In this document: positions 25,851-34,162 of the stretch, piece after piece
Layout: each line of letters opens with the position of its first letter
How positions within the stretch are numbered: the stretch's first letter is position 1
Assembly (NCBI GenBank): GCA_964217345.1
Contig: CAXPJI010000006.1
Location: 14,075 to 78,074, forward strand
Direction: 5' to 3'
DNA from: UBA3478 sp964217345
GTDB lineage: Bacteria > Bacteroidota > Bacteroidia > Flavobacteriales > Flavobacteriaceae
DNA length: 64,000 bases
The notes under the pieces: model-generated
What the model saw: only the letters and a program-made list of their open reading frames with translations
What the model was told of the DNA's origin: nothing
Database searches by the model: none
Program-made: the position numbers and the translations under genes

Positions 25851-26441
25851 ATGACTGATTTACCAACACTCGTATTTGCCACTCAAAACCAAGGAAAGCT
25901 TGAAGAATTAAAAGGCTTAATTTCCCATAAAGTTCATTTGATTTCTTTAAACGAACTCAATTTCGATGAAGATATCCCAGAAACTACTGGCACCCTTGAG
26001 GGAAATGCCCATCAGAAAGCCTCAACGATTTATAAGCGCTTTGGCAAACCTTGCTTTTCTGATGATAGTGGTCTATTCGTAAATGCGCTAGACGGAGCTC
26101 CGGGCGTAGATAGTGCTCATTATTCTGGTAGTAGAGACAACGAAAAAAACATTGCTCACTTACTTAACAACCTTAGTCACTTCAAAGACAGAAGTGCCTA
26201 CTTCAAGACGGTATTTTGTTTAATAACTCATGACAATACCCATTACTTCGAAGGTATTGTTGAAGGTCATATTGCAGATGGTTCTAGAGGTAATAATGGT
26301 TTTGGGTATGACCCGATTTTTGTGCCAGAAGGTTACAATCAGACCTTTGGAGAACTCGATAAGGAAATTAAAAAATCGCTAAGTCATCGAGCCAGAGCTA
26401 CACAAAGTTTAATAGAATTTCTTCAAAAAACAGATCTGTAG
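25851..26441 (+). CDS. rdgB: XTP/dITP diphosphatase (RdgB/HAM1 family)
   Basis: House-cleaning pyrophosphatase that hydrolyses deaminated purine nucleotides (dITP, XTP) to keep them out of DNA and RNA. The 196-residue protein from the ATG at 25851 has the substrate loop FATQNQGKLEELKGL, the metal site SDDSGLFVNALDGAPGV with SAHYSG, and the C-terminal FGYDPIFVPEGYNQTFGEL and SHRARA motifs. An in-frame upstream TTG lies before the promoter element and is rejected. Confidence 0.95.
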   Translation: MTDLPTLVFATQNQGKLEELKGLISHKVHLISLNELNFDEDIPETTGTLEGNAHQKASTIYKRFGKPCFSDDSGLFVNALDGAPGVDSAHYSGSRDNEKNIAHLLNNLSHFKDRSAYFKTVFCLITHDNTHYFEGIVEGHIADGSRGNNGFGYDPIFVPEGYNQTFGELDKEIKKSLSHRARATQSLIEFLQKTDL

Positions 26442-26461
26442 AAGCATACACTTATTTAGAC

Positions 26462-26469
26462 TACCTTTG
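26462..26469 (+). promoter_or_regulatory. -7 element TACCTTTG before the DEAD-box gene
   Basis: Exact TAnnTTTG match 16 bp before the start codon at 26486, the same octamer as at purL. The -33 region is not convincing. Confidence 0.5.
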
Positions 26470-26485
26470 CGGCTTAATTCAACCT

Positions 26486-28195
26486 ATGCAATCCTTTTTA
26501 AATCTCGGCTTAGATGAAGATCTATTAATAGCCGTACAACAGATGGGTTTTGAAACTCCATCTGAAATTCAATCAAAAGCAATTCCACAACTGTTAGAGA
26601 AAGAGACCGACCTTGTAGCGTTAGCACAAACAGGTACTGGTAAAACTGCCGCATTTGGTTTTCCTCTACTTCAAAAAATTGATACTAAACGTAAAGTCGT
26701 TCAGGGGCTAATTATCGCTCCTACTCGAGAGCTTTGTTTACAAATCACTACCGAGCTCGGTAAATATGCTCAATTCAAAAAAGGAATAAAAATTGTTGCC
26801 GTTTATGGTGGAGCAAGTGTTAGAGAGCAAGCAGAATCTATAAAATCAGGAGTTCAAATCGTCGTGGCTACACCCGGTAGGCTTCTTGATTTAATTCAAC
26901 GTAAAATGCTTCGCATCGATCAAATAGAATACTGCGTTTTAGATGAGGCTGATGAAATGCTAAACATGGGATTCTACCAAGATATTAAGTCAATTCTGAG
27001 TTATACTCCTGAAGACAAATTGACTTGGCTGTTCTCAGCGACCATGCCTGCAGAAGTTGCTCAAATCGCAAAAGAATTTATGCATCGTCCGCTAGAAATA
27101 ACGGTCGGAAGCAAAAATGTAGGAGCAACTACAGTAAGCCACTTCGTGTATACGGTTAGTGCAAGAAATAAGTACGCGGCTCTAAAACGAATCGTAGACA
27201 GCGATCCTCAGCTATTTGCTATAATTTTTTGTAGAACAAAGAGAGAAACTCAAAAAATTGCAGAAAAGCTCATAGAGGACGGATACAATGCAAGTGCCCT
27301 ACATGGTGATCTAAGTCAAAATCAAAGGGATCTGGTAATGGCCGGTTTCAGAAAACGTCAAATACAAATTCTAGTAGCTACTGACGTTGCTGCTCGTGGT
27401 ATTGATGTCGATGATATCACCCATGTCATCCACTACCAGCTGCCTGATGAACCTGAAACCTATAACCACCGAAGCGGAAGAACAGGTAGAGCCGGTAAAA
27501 CAGGACATTCCCTATGTCTTTGTTCTAACAGCGACCGAAGAAAAATCGAACAGTTCGAGCGAAAACTTAAAAAGAAATTCGAGTTCGCCGAGGTTCCTTC
27601 TGTTGATGGAATCATTGAGAATCAGCTTAAAAGTCTAGCAGATAAACTAAGGGATACTGAGGTGGATGAGAGCATTGAAAGCTACATGCCTCTTTTAGAG
27701 GAAACCCTCGCTTCTATCGATCGCGAAACACTTCTAAGAAAAGTGTTTGGAGAAGCCTATAATCGATTGGCCCAGTACTATCTAAAAGAAAACTTTAGCT
27801 CTGAAAATGCTTCTGAGCCAAGCTCGAGAGCGAAACACGGTGAGGTTCGCTTTTTCATCAACCTAGGTGAAAGAGACGGCTTTAACTGGAAGTCGATGAA
27901 AGATTATCTTAAGAATGCTCTTGAACTTCAACGAGAAGATATTTTCAAGGTCGATACACTCAATAACTTCTCATTCTTTAATTTAGATACTGCTCTTACT
28001 GATTTAGTTCTAGAAACCTTTAAAGACACTGAATATAACGGATACCGAGTAAGTGTAGAAGTTACTAAGCAAGGGGAAGATTCAGGGAATAAAGGAAAAT
28101 CGAAAAAAGGAAACTTCAAGACTAAACCCTCTAGAAACTTCAGCAAAAATTCTAAAAAAACGACCGGCAAAAGAAAACGCAAAGGGTTTTATTAA
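26486..28195 (+). CDS. DEAD-box ATP-dependent RNA helicase with DbpA-like RNA-binding domain
   Basis: RNA helicase probably acting in ribosome assembly or cold adaptation. The 569 residues show the Q motif (GFETPSEIQSKAIPQ), motif I AQTGTGKT, DEAD in VLDEADEMLNMGF, SAT, and motif VI HRSGRTGRAGKTG. A DbpA/CsdA-type RNA-binding domain lies at about 450-530 (EVRFFINLGERDGFNWKSM), followed by a highly basic lysine-rich tail (about 535-569) likely to bind RNA. It could be the DeaD/CsdA equivalent; the exact target is unknown. Confidence 0.93.
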   Translation: MQSFLNLGLDEDLLIAVQQMGFETPSEIQSKAIPQLLEKETDLVALAQTGTGKTAAFGFPLLQKIDTKRKVVQGLIIAPTRELCLQITTELGKYAQFKKGIKIVAVYGGASVREQAESIKSGVQIVVATPGRLLDLIQRKMLRIDQIEYCVLDEADEMLNMGFYQDIKSILSYTPEDKLTWLFSATMPAEVAQIAKEFMHRPLEITVGSKNVGATTVSHFVYTVSARNKYAALKRIVDSDPQLFAIIFCRTKRETQKIAEKLIEDGYNASALHGDLSQNQRDLVMAGFRKRQIQILVATDVAARGIDVDDITHVIHYQLPDEPETYNHRSGRTGRAGKTGHSLCLCSNSDRRKIEQFERKLKKKFEFAEVPSVDGIIENQLKSLADKLRDTEVDESIESYMPLLEETLASIDRETLLRKVFGEAYNRLAQYYLKENFSSENASEPSSRAKHGEVRFFINLGERDGFNWKSMKDYLKNALELQREDIFKVDTLNNFSFFNLDTALTDLVLETFKDTEYNGYRVSVEVTKQGEDSGNKGKSKKGNFKTKPSRNFSKNSKKTTGKRKRKGFY

Positions 28196-28257
28196 AATCA
28201 AGTTAATTACCGCTAATCACTCGTGAATTTGTAAATTAATTCCTTGATTCGCATACT

Positions 28258-29025
28258 GTGAAAAAAAGCGTAATTCTTTTATTTTTTATATTCCTTCATT
28301 GGGGAACATCCTTCGGACAAGAAAGCCAGGCTAAAGAGGTCGAACTAAAGGCCAAGGTTGTCGGCAGCTCTAACAATCTACCTCTTGAAGGGGTTCATAT
28401 CATAAACCTGAACAAGGTAATTGGAAGTATTACCGATCTCGCAGGTGAATTTAGGATTAACGCAAGTGTTGGCGACACGCTATACATTACTTTTCTAGGG
28501 TTTAAACCTGAAAGAGTCCGGGTGTCCAATGACCTTGTTAATCTAGAGAACAGCTCAATTACCCTAACCGAGTTAGCCTACGCGTTAGAGGAGGTGGTTG
28601 TTAGACCCTATCAACTAACAGGATACCTAGAGATCGATGTGCGAAACTTACCTATTTCAAGCGCGTTTCAGTACAGTATTTCGGGATTAAATTTTAGTTA
28701 TGAAGGAAGATCAAAAAGCGCAGCAAAGCAATTATCCTCTGTCCTTAACGGTCCCGTCAACTTCATAAAAAGCATATTCACCAAGAATCAAATGCAATTC
28801 GACAAGCTACCCAATATGAAGCAGGATGATCGAATTCGCGAACTATTAGCCACTAAATTTGATCGTGAAACCCTTAGTGTGCTTTTGCAAATTGATCAGC
28901 AAGAAATTATTCGAATTTTAAATAATTGTAGTTACTCCCAAAGTTTCATACAGGATGCAAACGACCTTCAAATACTTGATGCGATTAGTCAGTGTTATGA
29001 AGAATATAAAATCCTCAACCGATAA
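28258..29025 (+). CDS. Secreted protein with carboxypeptidase-regulatory-like domain
   Basis: A 255-residue exported protein of unknown function. The signal peptide (about 1-20, MKKSVILLFFIFLHWGTSFG) follows a GTG start. Residues about 27-105 form a CarboxypepD_reg-like beta-sandwich (LPLEGVHIINLNKVIGSITDLAGEF), as found at the N-terminus of many Bacteroidota outer-membrane proteins, but no TonB-dependent receptor barrel follows. The C-terminal half is helical with no recognised domain. The gap to the downstream GH13 gene is 2 bp, so they are likely co-transcribed. Confidence 0.75.
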   Translation: MKKSVILLFFIFLHWGTSFGQESQAKEVELKAKVVGSSNNLPLEGVHIINLNKVIGSITDLAGEFRINASVGDTLYITFLGFKPERVRVSNDLVNLENSSITLTELAYALEEVVVRPYQLTGYLEIDVRNLPISSAFQYSISGLNFSYEGRSKSAAKQLSSVLNGPVNFIKSIFTKNQMQFDKLPNMKQDDRIRELLATKFDRETLSVLLQIDQQEIIRILNNCSYSQSFIQDANDLQILDAISQCYEEYKILNR

Positions 29026-29027
29026 TT

Positions 29028-30671
29028 ATGAAGTATTCATCTATCCTTCTTTCTATTCTATGCAGCCTAAACTTAATAAGTTGTCAATCTTCTCTTAAAT
29101 CTTCAGAAGTCCACTCAAAGGACACCTTTAGTTGGAAGTCTGCTAACATCTACTTTCTACTTACTGATCGATTTAATACTGCTGAATCAGATACCACTAG
29201 AGTTGGCGCAGATAAAGAGACTGCTGTTTTAAGAGGGTTTGAAGGAGGAAACATCAAGGGAATAACCCAGAAAATCAAGGAGGGTTATTTTCAAAAGTTA
29301 GGAGTTGATGCCATTTGGACCACTCCGGTGGTTAGACAAATTGATGATGCAACCGACGAGGGAACTGGCGTTACCTACGGGTATCACGGGTATTGGACAA
29401 AAGATTGGACGAGTATTGAGCCCTCTTTCGGAACCTATGATGAATTGAAAGAATTCGTTGAAACTGCACATGAAGCCGGCATTAAGGTGATAATGGACGC
29501 TGTCTTAAACCATACCGGCCCGGTAACTGACATCGACCCAACCTTTACAGAATCTTGGGTTAGAGAAACTCCTCCATGTGATTTCAAAGATTATCAGGGT
29601 ACTGCTGAATGTACTTTGGTGGCCAATCTACCCGACATTAAGACCGAATCAACCCAAGAGGTTGAACTTCCACAAACCCTTCTAGACTTTTGGGAGTCCG
29701 AGAATCGTTTGGATCAGGAAATCGCAGAACTTGACACCTTTTTTAACAAAACAGGACTAAAGCGAACTCCTAGAAACTACATTATCAAATGGCTTACTGA
29801 TTATGTTAGAGAATTAGGTATCGATGGTTTTCGTGTAGATACAACTAAACACGTTGATGAAGAATCTTGGGCAGTATTAAAACAGGAAGCTGAACGCGCT
29901 TTTGAGGAATACCATCAAAATAATAACAGCATCCCCTCTGCCCCATTTTATATGGTTGGTGAAGTCTATTTTTATGGAATCAGCGGTGGACCAGAATATA
30001 ATTTCGGAGATAAAAAGGTTAATTATTTCAATTATGGTTTTGATGCGTTAATCAATTTCGATTTCAAGACAGATGCAGCAAATGATTACGAGTTCGTTTT
30101 TCATAAATACGACTCACTACTTAATCAAACGCACGAAAATATAAGTATACTAAGCTACATCAGCTCCCACGATGATTCACAGCCCTTCGATATCGAAAGA
30201 AATGATCCTATTAAATCGGCGAATATGCTTCTTTTAGCACCCGGAGGAGTACAGATGTATTACGGTGATGAAATCGCACGCCCATTAGTAGTAGAAGGAG
30301 CTGTCGGAGATGCTAATCTGAGATCTTTCATGAACTGGTCGTCTATTGAGGATTCTGAAACCAAGAAAATTTTAACGCATTGGCAAAAGTTAGGACAGTT
30401 TAGAAAATCTCATCCAGCAATAGGTTTAGGATCACATAAAGAACTTCAAACCAAACCCTATTTCTTTAGCAGAACCTATGAGAGTGATGCGGTAATTGTA
30501 GGACTTGATTTAATTCAAGACCAGGAAATTGACATTCAAATACCCACTCAGTGGTCAACTATAGAAAAGTGGTATGATTCCTATTCGAATCGATCGTTCA
30601 CCGCACAAAATGGTGTAGTACACCTTAAGACAAATCAATCAACAGTGCTTTTATCTCCTGAGTTTCCCTAA
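29028..30671 (+). CDS. GH13 alpha-amylase family lipoprotein
   Basis: Surface or periplasmic alpha-glucan hydrolase. A lipoprotein signal ends at Cys19 (LISC). GH13 regions are visible: region I DAVLNH (157-162), nucleophile Asp271 in GFRVDTTKHV, acid/base Glu312 in MVGEVYF, and region IV SSHDD with His381-Asp382. The N-terminal barrel begins with ANIYFLLTDRFN. Length 547 residues. The substrate may be starch or maltodextrin, but this is not decided by sequence. No SusC/SusD genes are nearby, unlike typical Bacteroidota polysaccharide loci. Confidence 0.9.
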   Translation: MKYSSILLSILCSLNLISCQSSLKSSEVHSKDTFSWKSANIYFLLTDRFNTAESDTTRVGADKETAVLRGFEGGNIKGITQKIKEGYFQKLGVDAIWTTPVVRQIDDATDEGTGVTYGYHGYWTKDWTSIEPSFGTYDELKEFVETAHEAGIKVIMDAVLNHTGPVTDIDPTFTESWVRETPPCDFKDYQGTAECTLVANLPDIKTESTQEVELPQTLLDFWESENRLDQEIAELDTFFNKTGLKRTPRNYIIKWLTDYVRELGIDGFRVDTTKHVDEESWAVLKQEAERAFEEYHQNNNSIPSAPFYMVGEVYFYGISGGPEYNFGDKKVNYFNYGFDALINFDFKTDAANDYEFVFHKYDSLLNQTHENISILSYISSHDDSQPFDIERNDPIKSANMLLLAPGGVQMYYGDEIARPLVVEGAVGDANLRSFMNWSSIEDSETKKILTHWQKLGQFRKSHPAIGLGSHKELQTKPYFFSRTYESDAVIVGLDLIQDQEIDIQIPTQWSTIEKWYDSYSNRSFTAQNGVVHLKTNQSTVLLSPEFP

Positions 30672-30715
30672 TTGATTCTCTCGAATGTCTTAATTTCGCA
30701 TTTTAGTTTATCATC

Positions 30716-32059
30716 ATGAATCTCACTGAACTCTCAGCCATTTCACCGATTGACGGTAGATACCGATCAAAAACTGCCACCCTTGCTCCTTATTTCTCAG
30801 AATACGCACTGATCAAGTATCGCGTTCGGATAGAAATCGAATACTTCATCGAATTGTGCGAAACAGGGGTCAAACCTTTACATCCTTTAGATCAAAAAAC
30901 TAAGGAGGATTTAAAAGCGATCTATCAAAATTTTAGTGAAGAAGATGCGCAATCCATTAAAGATATTGAACGCGTAACCAATCATGATGTTAAGGCGGTT
31001 GAGTATTTTATCAAAAACCAATTTGATCGTTTGGGATTGGATAATATCAAGGAATTTGTTCACTTTGGATTAACCTCTCAAGATATCAACAACACAGCTA
31101 TTCCGCTATCGTTGAAAGAAGCTCATTTAGAAGTAGTTCTACCAATGCTTCAACAACTGGTGATCGAAATCGAAAAACTAGCAGAAAGTTTGAGCGACAT
31201 CCCAATGCTTGCCAGAACTCATGGTCAGCCTGCTTCACCTACTAGATTAGGTAAGGAATTTAAGGTGTTTGCGGTACGTTTGCATGAGCAAATTTCTCAG
31301 TTTGAATCACAAAAGTTTTCAGCAAAATTTGGAGGTGCAACCGGTAATTATAATGCACACAAAGTAGCTTATCCATCGAATAATTGGCCCGAGTTTGGAA
31401 GAGCTTTTGTGACTGAAAACCTTGGATTACACTTTAGTTACCCAACCACCCAAATCGAACACTATGATCATTTAGCTGGACTTTTTGATCTATACAAACG
31501 CATCAATACCATCCTCATCGATATATCTCGAGATGTTTGGAGCTATATCTCAATGGATTACTTTAAACAACGAATCAAAGAGGGTGAGGTAGGTTCGTCA
31601 GCCATGCCGCATAAAGTCAACCCTATAGACTTCGAGAATGCTGAAGGTAATTTAGGTCTTGCGAACGCTATTTACGAGCATTTATCCGCGAAGCTTCCTA
31701 TATCTAGATTACAGAGAGATCTTACGGATAGTACGGTATTAAGAAATGTTGGTGTGCCTATCGGACATTCGATTTTAGCCATGCAATCTCTTCTTAAAGG
31801 ATTTGGCAAACTCCTCGTTAATAAGGAGAAGGTGGTTAATGAACTATCAGATAATTGGGCAGTAGTTGCCGAAGCAATTCAAACGATTCTTCGTCGAGAG
31901 CAATATCCCAATCCCTATGAAAGTCTTAAGGCACTTACAAGAACCCATTCAGTGATGAACGAAGAAGCAATACACGACTTTATCGAAACCTTAGAGGTTA
32001 ATGATTCAGTGAAGTCTGAGCTTAAAGCGATACGACCAGAAAATTATCTTGGGTTCTAA
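30716..32059 (+). CDS. purB: Adenylosuccinate lyase
   Basis: Cleaves SAICAR and adenylosuccinate with release of fumarate, in purine and AMP synthesis. The 447 residues begin LTELSAISPIDGRYRSKT; the HFGLTSQDINNTA and LARTHGQPASPTRLGKE blocks and the fumarase-superfamily signature GSSAMPHKVNPIDFEN are present. A near-consensus TAATTTCG lies upstream (around 30691). It ends 7 bp before the convergent DUF4252 gene. purL is in the same window but not linked. Confidence 0.97.
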   Translation: MNLTELSAISPIDGRYRSKTATLAPYFSEYALIKYRVRIEIEYFIELCETGVKPLHPLDQKTKEDLKAIYQNFSEEDAQSIKDIERVTNHDVKAVEYFIKNQFDRLGLDNIKEFVHFGLTSQDINNTAIPLSLKEAHLEVVLPMLQQLVIEIEKLAESLSDIPMLARTHGQPASPTRLGKEFKVFAVRLHEQISQFESQKFSAKFGGATGNYNAHKVAYPSNNWPEFGRAFVTENLGLHFSYPTTQIEHYDHLAGLFDLYKRINTILIDISRDVWSYISMDYFKQRIKEGEVGSSAMPHKVNPIDFENAEGNLGLANAIYEHLSAKLPISRLQRDLTDSTVLRNVGVPIGHSILAMQSLLKGFGKLLVNKEKVVNELSDNWAVVAEAIQTILRREQYPNPYESLKALTRTHSVMNEEAIHDFIETLEVNDSVKSELKAIRPENYLGF

Positions 32060-32066
32060 AAACCCA

Positions 32067-32612
32067 TCATAACTGCTCTTCTCCGAGTACATCCTTTAGA
32101 ACACTATTGCTCAAGAACTGAAAATCAGATTCTTCAAGTGAGTCTGCTAGTTGCAGAAAAGCAGCAGGGTTCATTTGTTCTCCTAAAATTCTAGCTAAAA
32201 CAAAGCCTTCGCCCTCCGCAAAGCCAAAGAAAACGGCCTCATCAATTTGATCCACAGCTCCACGAATAAGTATACTGGCTTGCGCCTCACCTTTCATTCG
32301 TGCTGAAACTAAAGCCTCAAATCCGTCACTTTTTAGAAAGCTATTAATTAGAGATTGCTGACTAGCAATGAACTCTTTTTTCTCTGCATTTCTATACATC
32401 AAAACACTTACTTTTCTTAGAGAGGAAAAGGTTGCCATTTGCTCGGGAGTCAAATCTTCTAGGCTTGCACCTAATAGACTAGCAGGAATTTCAATGAGTG
32501 TAAAATCGGCATTTTCCTGTGATTCAAGAAAATAACGCTGTAAGGTCATCGCTGGTTGACACGACATCATCAAAGTTACAGCTGCTAGAACAAGTAAAGT
32601 AAATCGTTTCAT
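32067..32612 (-). CDS. DUF4252-type lipoprotein
   Basis: A 181-residue putative lipoprotein with lipobox MMSC (cysteine 18) and a DUF4252-like body similar in plan to the preceding gene: an ADFTLIEIPASLLG strand, a central LRKVSVLMYRN segment and a RGAVDQIDEAVFFGFAEG region. Function unknown. It is the last gene of the ECF-sigma operon, 9 bp after the first DUF4252 gene. Similarity between the two suggests tandem duplication and divergence. Confidence 0.72.
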   Translation of the reverse strand: MKRFTLLVLAAVTLMMSCQPAMTLQRYFLESQENADFTLIEIPASLLGASLEDLTPEQMATFSSLRKVSVLMYRNAEKKEFIASQQSLINSFLKSDGFEALVSARMKGEAQASILIRGAVDQIDEAVFFGFAEGEGFVLARILGEQMNPAAFLQLADSLEESDFQFLSNSVLKDVLGEEQL

Positions 32613-32621
32613 GAAAAGCTA

Positions 32622-33176
32622 TTATTGACGTTGTGCTGAATTAATTTGACCTAACTCCTCTGGTAAATTCATTTTATTCGCAAGAGCCCCAATCTTTTCC
32701 ATGTCAAGATCCCCTGTTAAAGAGAGTAATACAGTCTCAAAGTTGCGACCATTAATATTTACCTCTTTAATTTCAGTTACCAACATAAGAAGTTCTATGA
32801 TTTTCCCTTCACTAGCTCCTTCAGCGATATAGAAGTATACCGACGAACCTTTGTCCTTCACTACAAGAAGCTCAGAAAGTTTCTTTGAGCGAACATAATC
32901 TAGGGCTTCGTTTTTGAGATCGTCAGCAATAGCACTATTTGAGGTAGTTAGTACGCGTAATCCTTTGACATTTTTCGCGATATCGATAAAATCTTGAGCC
33001 TCTTTATCTTCAACCACTAGCTGCATATTCGCAAATAGTTTGAACATATTTTCTGAGATCACTACAGAGGTTACCTCGTCTTTACTTGCGTACTTATCAA
33101 AGATCGATTGAGAGTGCGCTGCAAGCGAAGTCAGCATGAATACTGTGAGAACTAGGATGTGTTTAACGTTTTTCAT
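32622..33176 (-). CDS. DUF4252-type exported protein
   Basis: A 184-residue protein with a signal peptide (about 1-22, ending AAHS) and the DUF4252 pattern: DEVTSVVISENMFKLF, KNVKGLRVLTTSNS, SELLVVKDKGSSVYFYIAEG and a LSLTGDLDMEKIGALANKM end. The family is widespread in Bacteroidota and lacks a known function. It lies between a small membrane protein and a second DUF4252 gene in an operon led by an ECF sigma factor, so it may be an output or sensor of that system. Confidence 0.8.
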   Translation of the reverse strand: MKNVKHILVLTVFMLTSLAAHSQSIFDKYASKDEVTSVVISENMFKLFANMQLVVEDKEAQDFIDIAKNVKGLRVLTTSNSAIADDLKNEALDYVRSKKLSELLVVKDKGSSVYFYIAEGASEGKIIELLMLVTEIKEVNINGRNFETVLLSLTGDLDMEKIGALANKMNLPEELGQINSAQRQ

Positions 33177-33184
33177 AATCTTTT

Positions 33185-33610
33185 TTATTTATTTAATAAT
33201 GAGCTAACGCTCTTTTCATAATAACCGAGATAAGAAACCGAAGCGGTCCCTTTATTCATTTGTGTGGCAATTAAATCAAAAGCTTCTTTCGTTTGCTGAT
33301 AAGCCAATTGCATTTGTTTCTGTTGGTAATTTTCTTGTAGACGATAAACTCCAAAACTTGTTACACAGATAATAGCAACAGATGCAGCAACCCGTCTCCA
33401 ATCGAATATCGATGGTGATACTGAAGAAGAATCTAATTGCTCCTCACGAGCAGTCTCAGAGTAGGCAAAAAGCATTTTTGCCCAATTCAGTGAAGAATCC
33501 ACCTTCTCACTTCTGAAGTAGGCTCTTAGTCGCTCTTCCTCTGAAAGATTTGTTTCTGCCGCTAGATAACGATCTATTAATACTTTTATTTCTTTAGATT
33601 CCATACGCAT
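33185..33610 (-). CDS. Small single-pass membrane protein, candidate anti-sigma factor
   Basis: A 141-residue protein with a cytoplasmic-type N-terminus (about 1-68: SKEIKVLIDRYLAAETNLSEEE, typical of the leading helix in Bacteroidota sigma-operon partners), one membrane helix (about 71-88, RRVAASVAIICVTSFGVY) and a coiled-coil-like outer segment rich in glutamine. It overlaps the sigma gene by 17 bp. Position and topology suggest regulation of the sigma factor, but no zinc anti-sigma motif (HxxxCxxC) is present. A start at 33604 is also possible. Confidence 0.65.
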   Translation of the reverse strand: MRMESKEIKVLIDRYLAAETNLSEEERLRAYFRSEKVDSSLNWAKMLFAYSETAREEQLDSSSVSPSIFDWRRVAASVAIICVTSFGVYRLQENYQQKQMQLAYQQTKEAFDLIATQMNKGTASVSYLGYYEKSVSSLLNK

Positions 33611-34097
33611 CTATTTGTTCTAAACTTTCTTTTATTCTCTTTCTTGCCCTTGACAGGTTTACTCGAATGGCTGTAGGCTCCATTTGAACCACCTCAGCAA
33701 TTTCCTCAAAGGTCGCACCTTCAACATCCCTAAGTTGCCAAATGAGTTTTTGCTTTTCAGGCAGATTATTTACAATTTTCTCGACAAAGGAAAGTCGATC
33801 TTTTGCTTCAAAGGCTGCCGATTGATCATGACTCTTATCATGAATAGAATACTCTATACTCATATTCGAAGCCTGTTTGGACTTCAAACGATCATAACAA
33901 TAATTCTTCACCATGGTCATGGCATAAGCCTCTATACTCTTGACGTGAGAAAGCTTTGAAGAACTTTGCCAAACCTTAACTAACACCTCTTGAGTAGCAT
34001 CTTGAGCCTCCTCATGCGAAATAAGTAACCGTTTCGCTATGCGATATAATTTCTGCTCGATCTGATGAACAGTCTCTATGTAAGCGGCCTCTTTCAC
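33594..34097 (-). CDS. ECF-type RNA polymerase sigma factor
   Basis: A 167-residue sigma-70 family protein with region 2 (HEEAQDATQEVLVKVWQ, about 28-44, then SIEAYAMTMVKNYCYDRLKSK) and region 4 (LPEKQKLIWQLRDVEGATFEEIAEVV, with helix-turn-helix to about 155). It lacks regions 1 and 3, as in ECF factors. A GTG at 34097 is the start. It leads an operon with a membrane protein and two DUF4252 genes and is divergent from an S41 peptidase gene. Target promoters are unknown. Confidence 0.92.
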   Translation of the reverse strand: MKEAAYIETVHQIEQKLYRIAKRLLISHEEAQDATQEVLVKVWQSSSKLSHVKSIEAYAMTMVKNYCYDRLKSKQASNMSIEYSIHDKSHDQSAAFEAKDRLSFVEKIVNNLPEKQKLIWQLRDVEGATFEEIAEVVQMEPTAIRVNLSRARKRIKESLEQIDAYGI

Positions 34098-34138
34098 AAA
34101 TGATTCTTAAGGTTCTCCAAATTAAGACGAAATCATCC

Positions 34139-34146
34139 TAAATTTG
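34139..34146 (+). promoter_or_regulatory. -7 element TAAATTTG before the S41 peptidase
   Basis: Exact TAnnTTTG match 16 bp before the ATG at 34163, in the 65-bp divergent gap with the sigma gene. No good -33 TTG at 19-20 bp. Confidence 0.45.
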
Positions 34147-34162
34147 TTACAAAGCACGATTT

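Noticed and set aside
32050..32066. Hairpin TGGGTT...AACCCA at the purB stop codon
   Set aside because: Six-pair stem with no T tract; probably chance.
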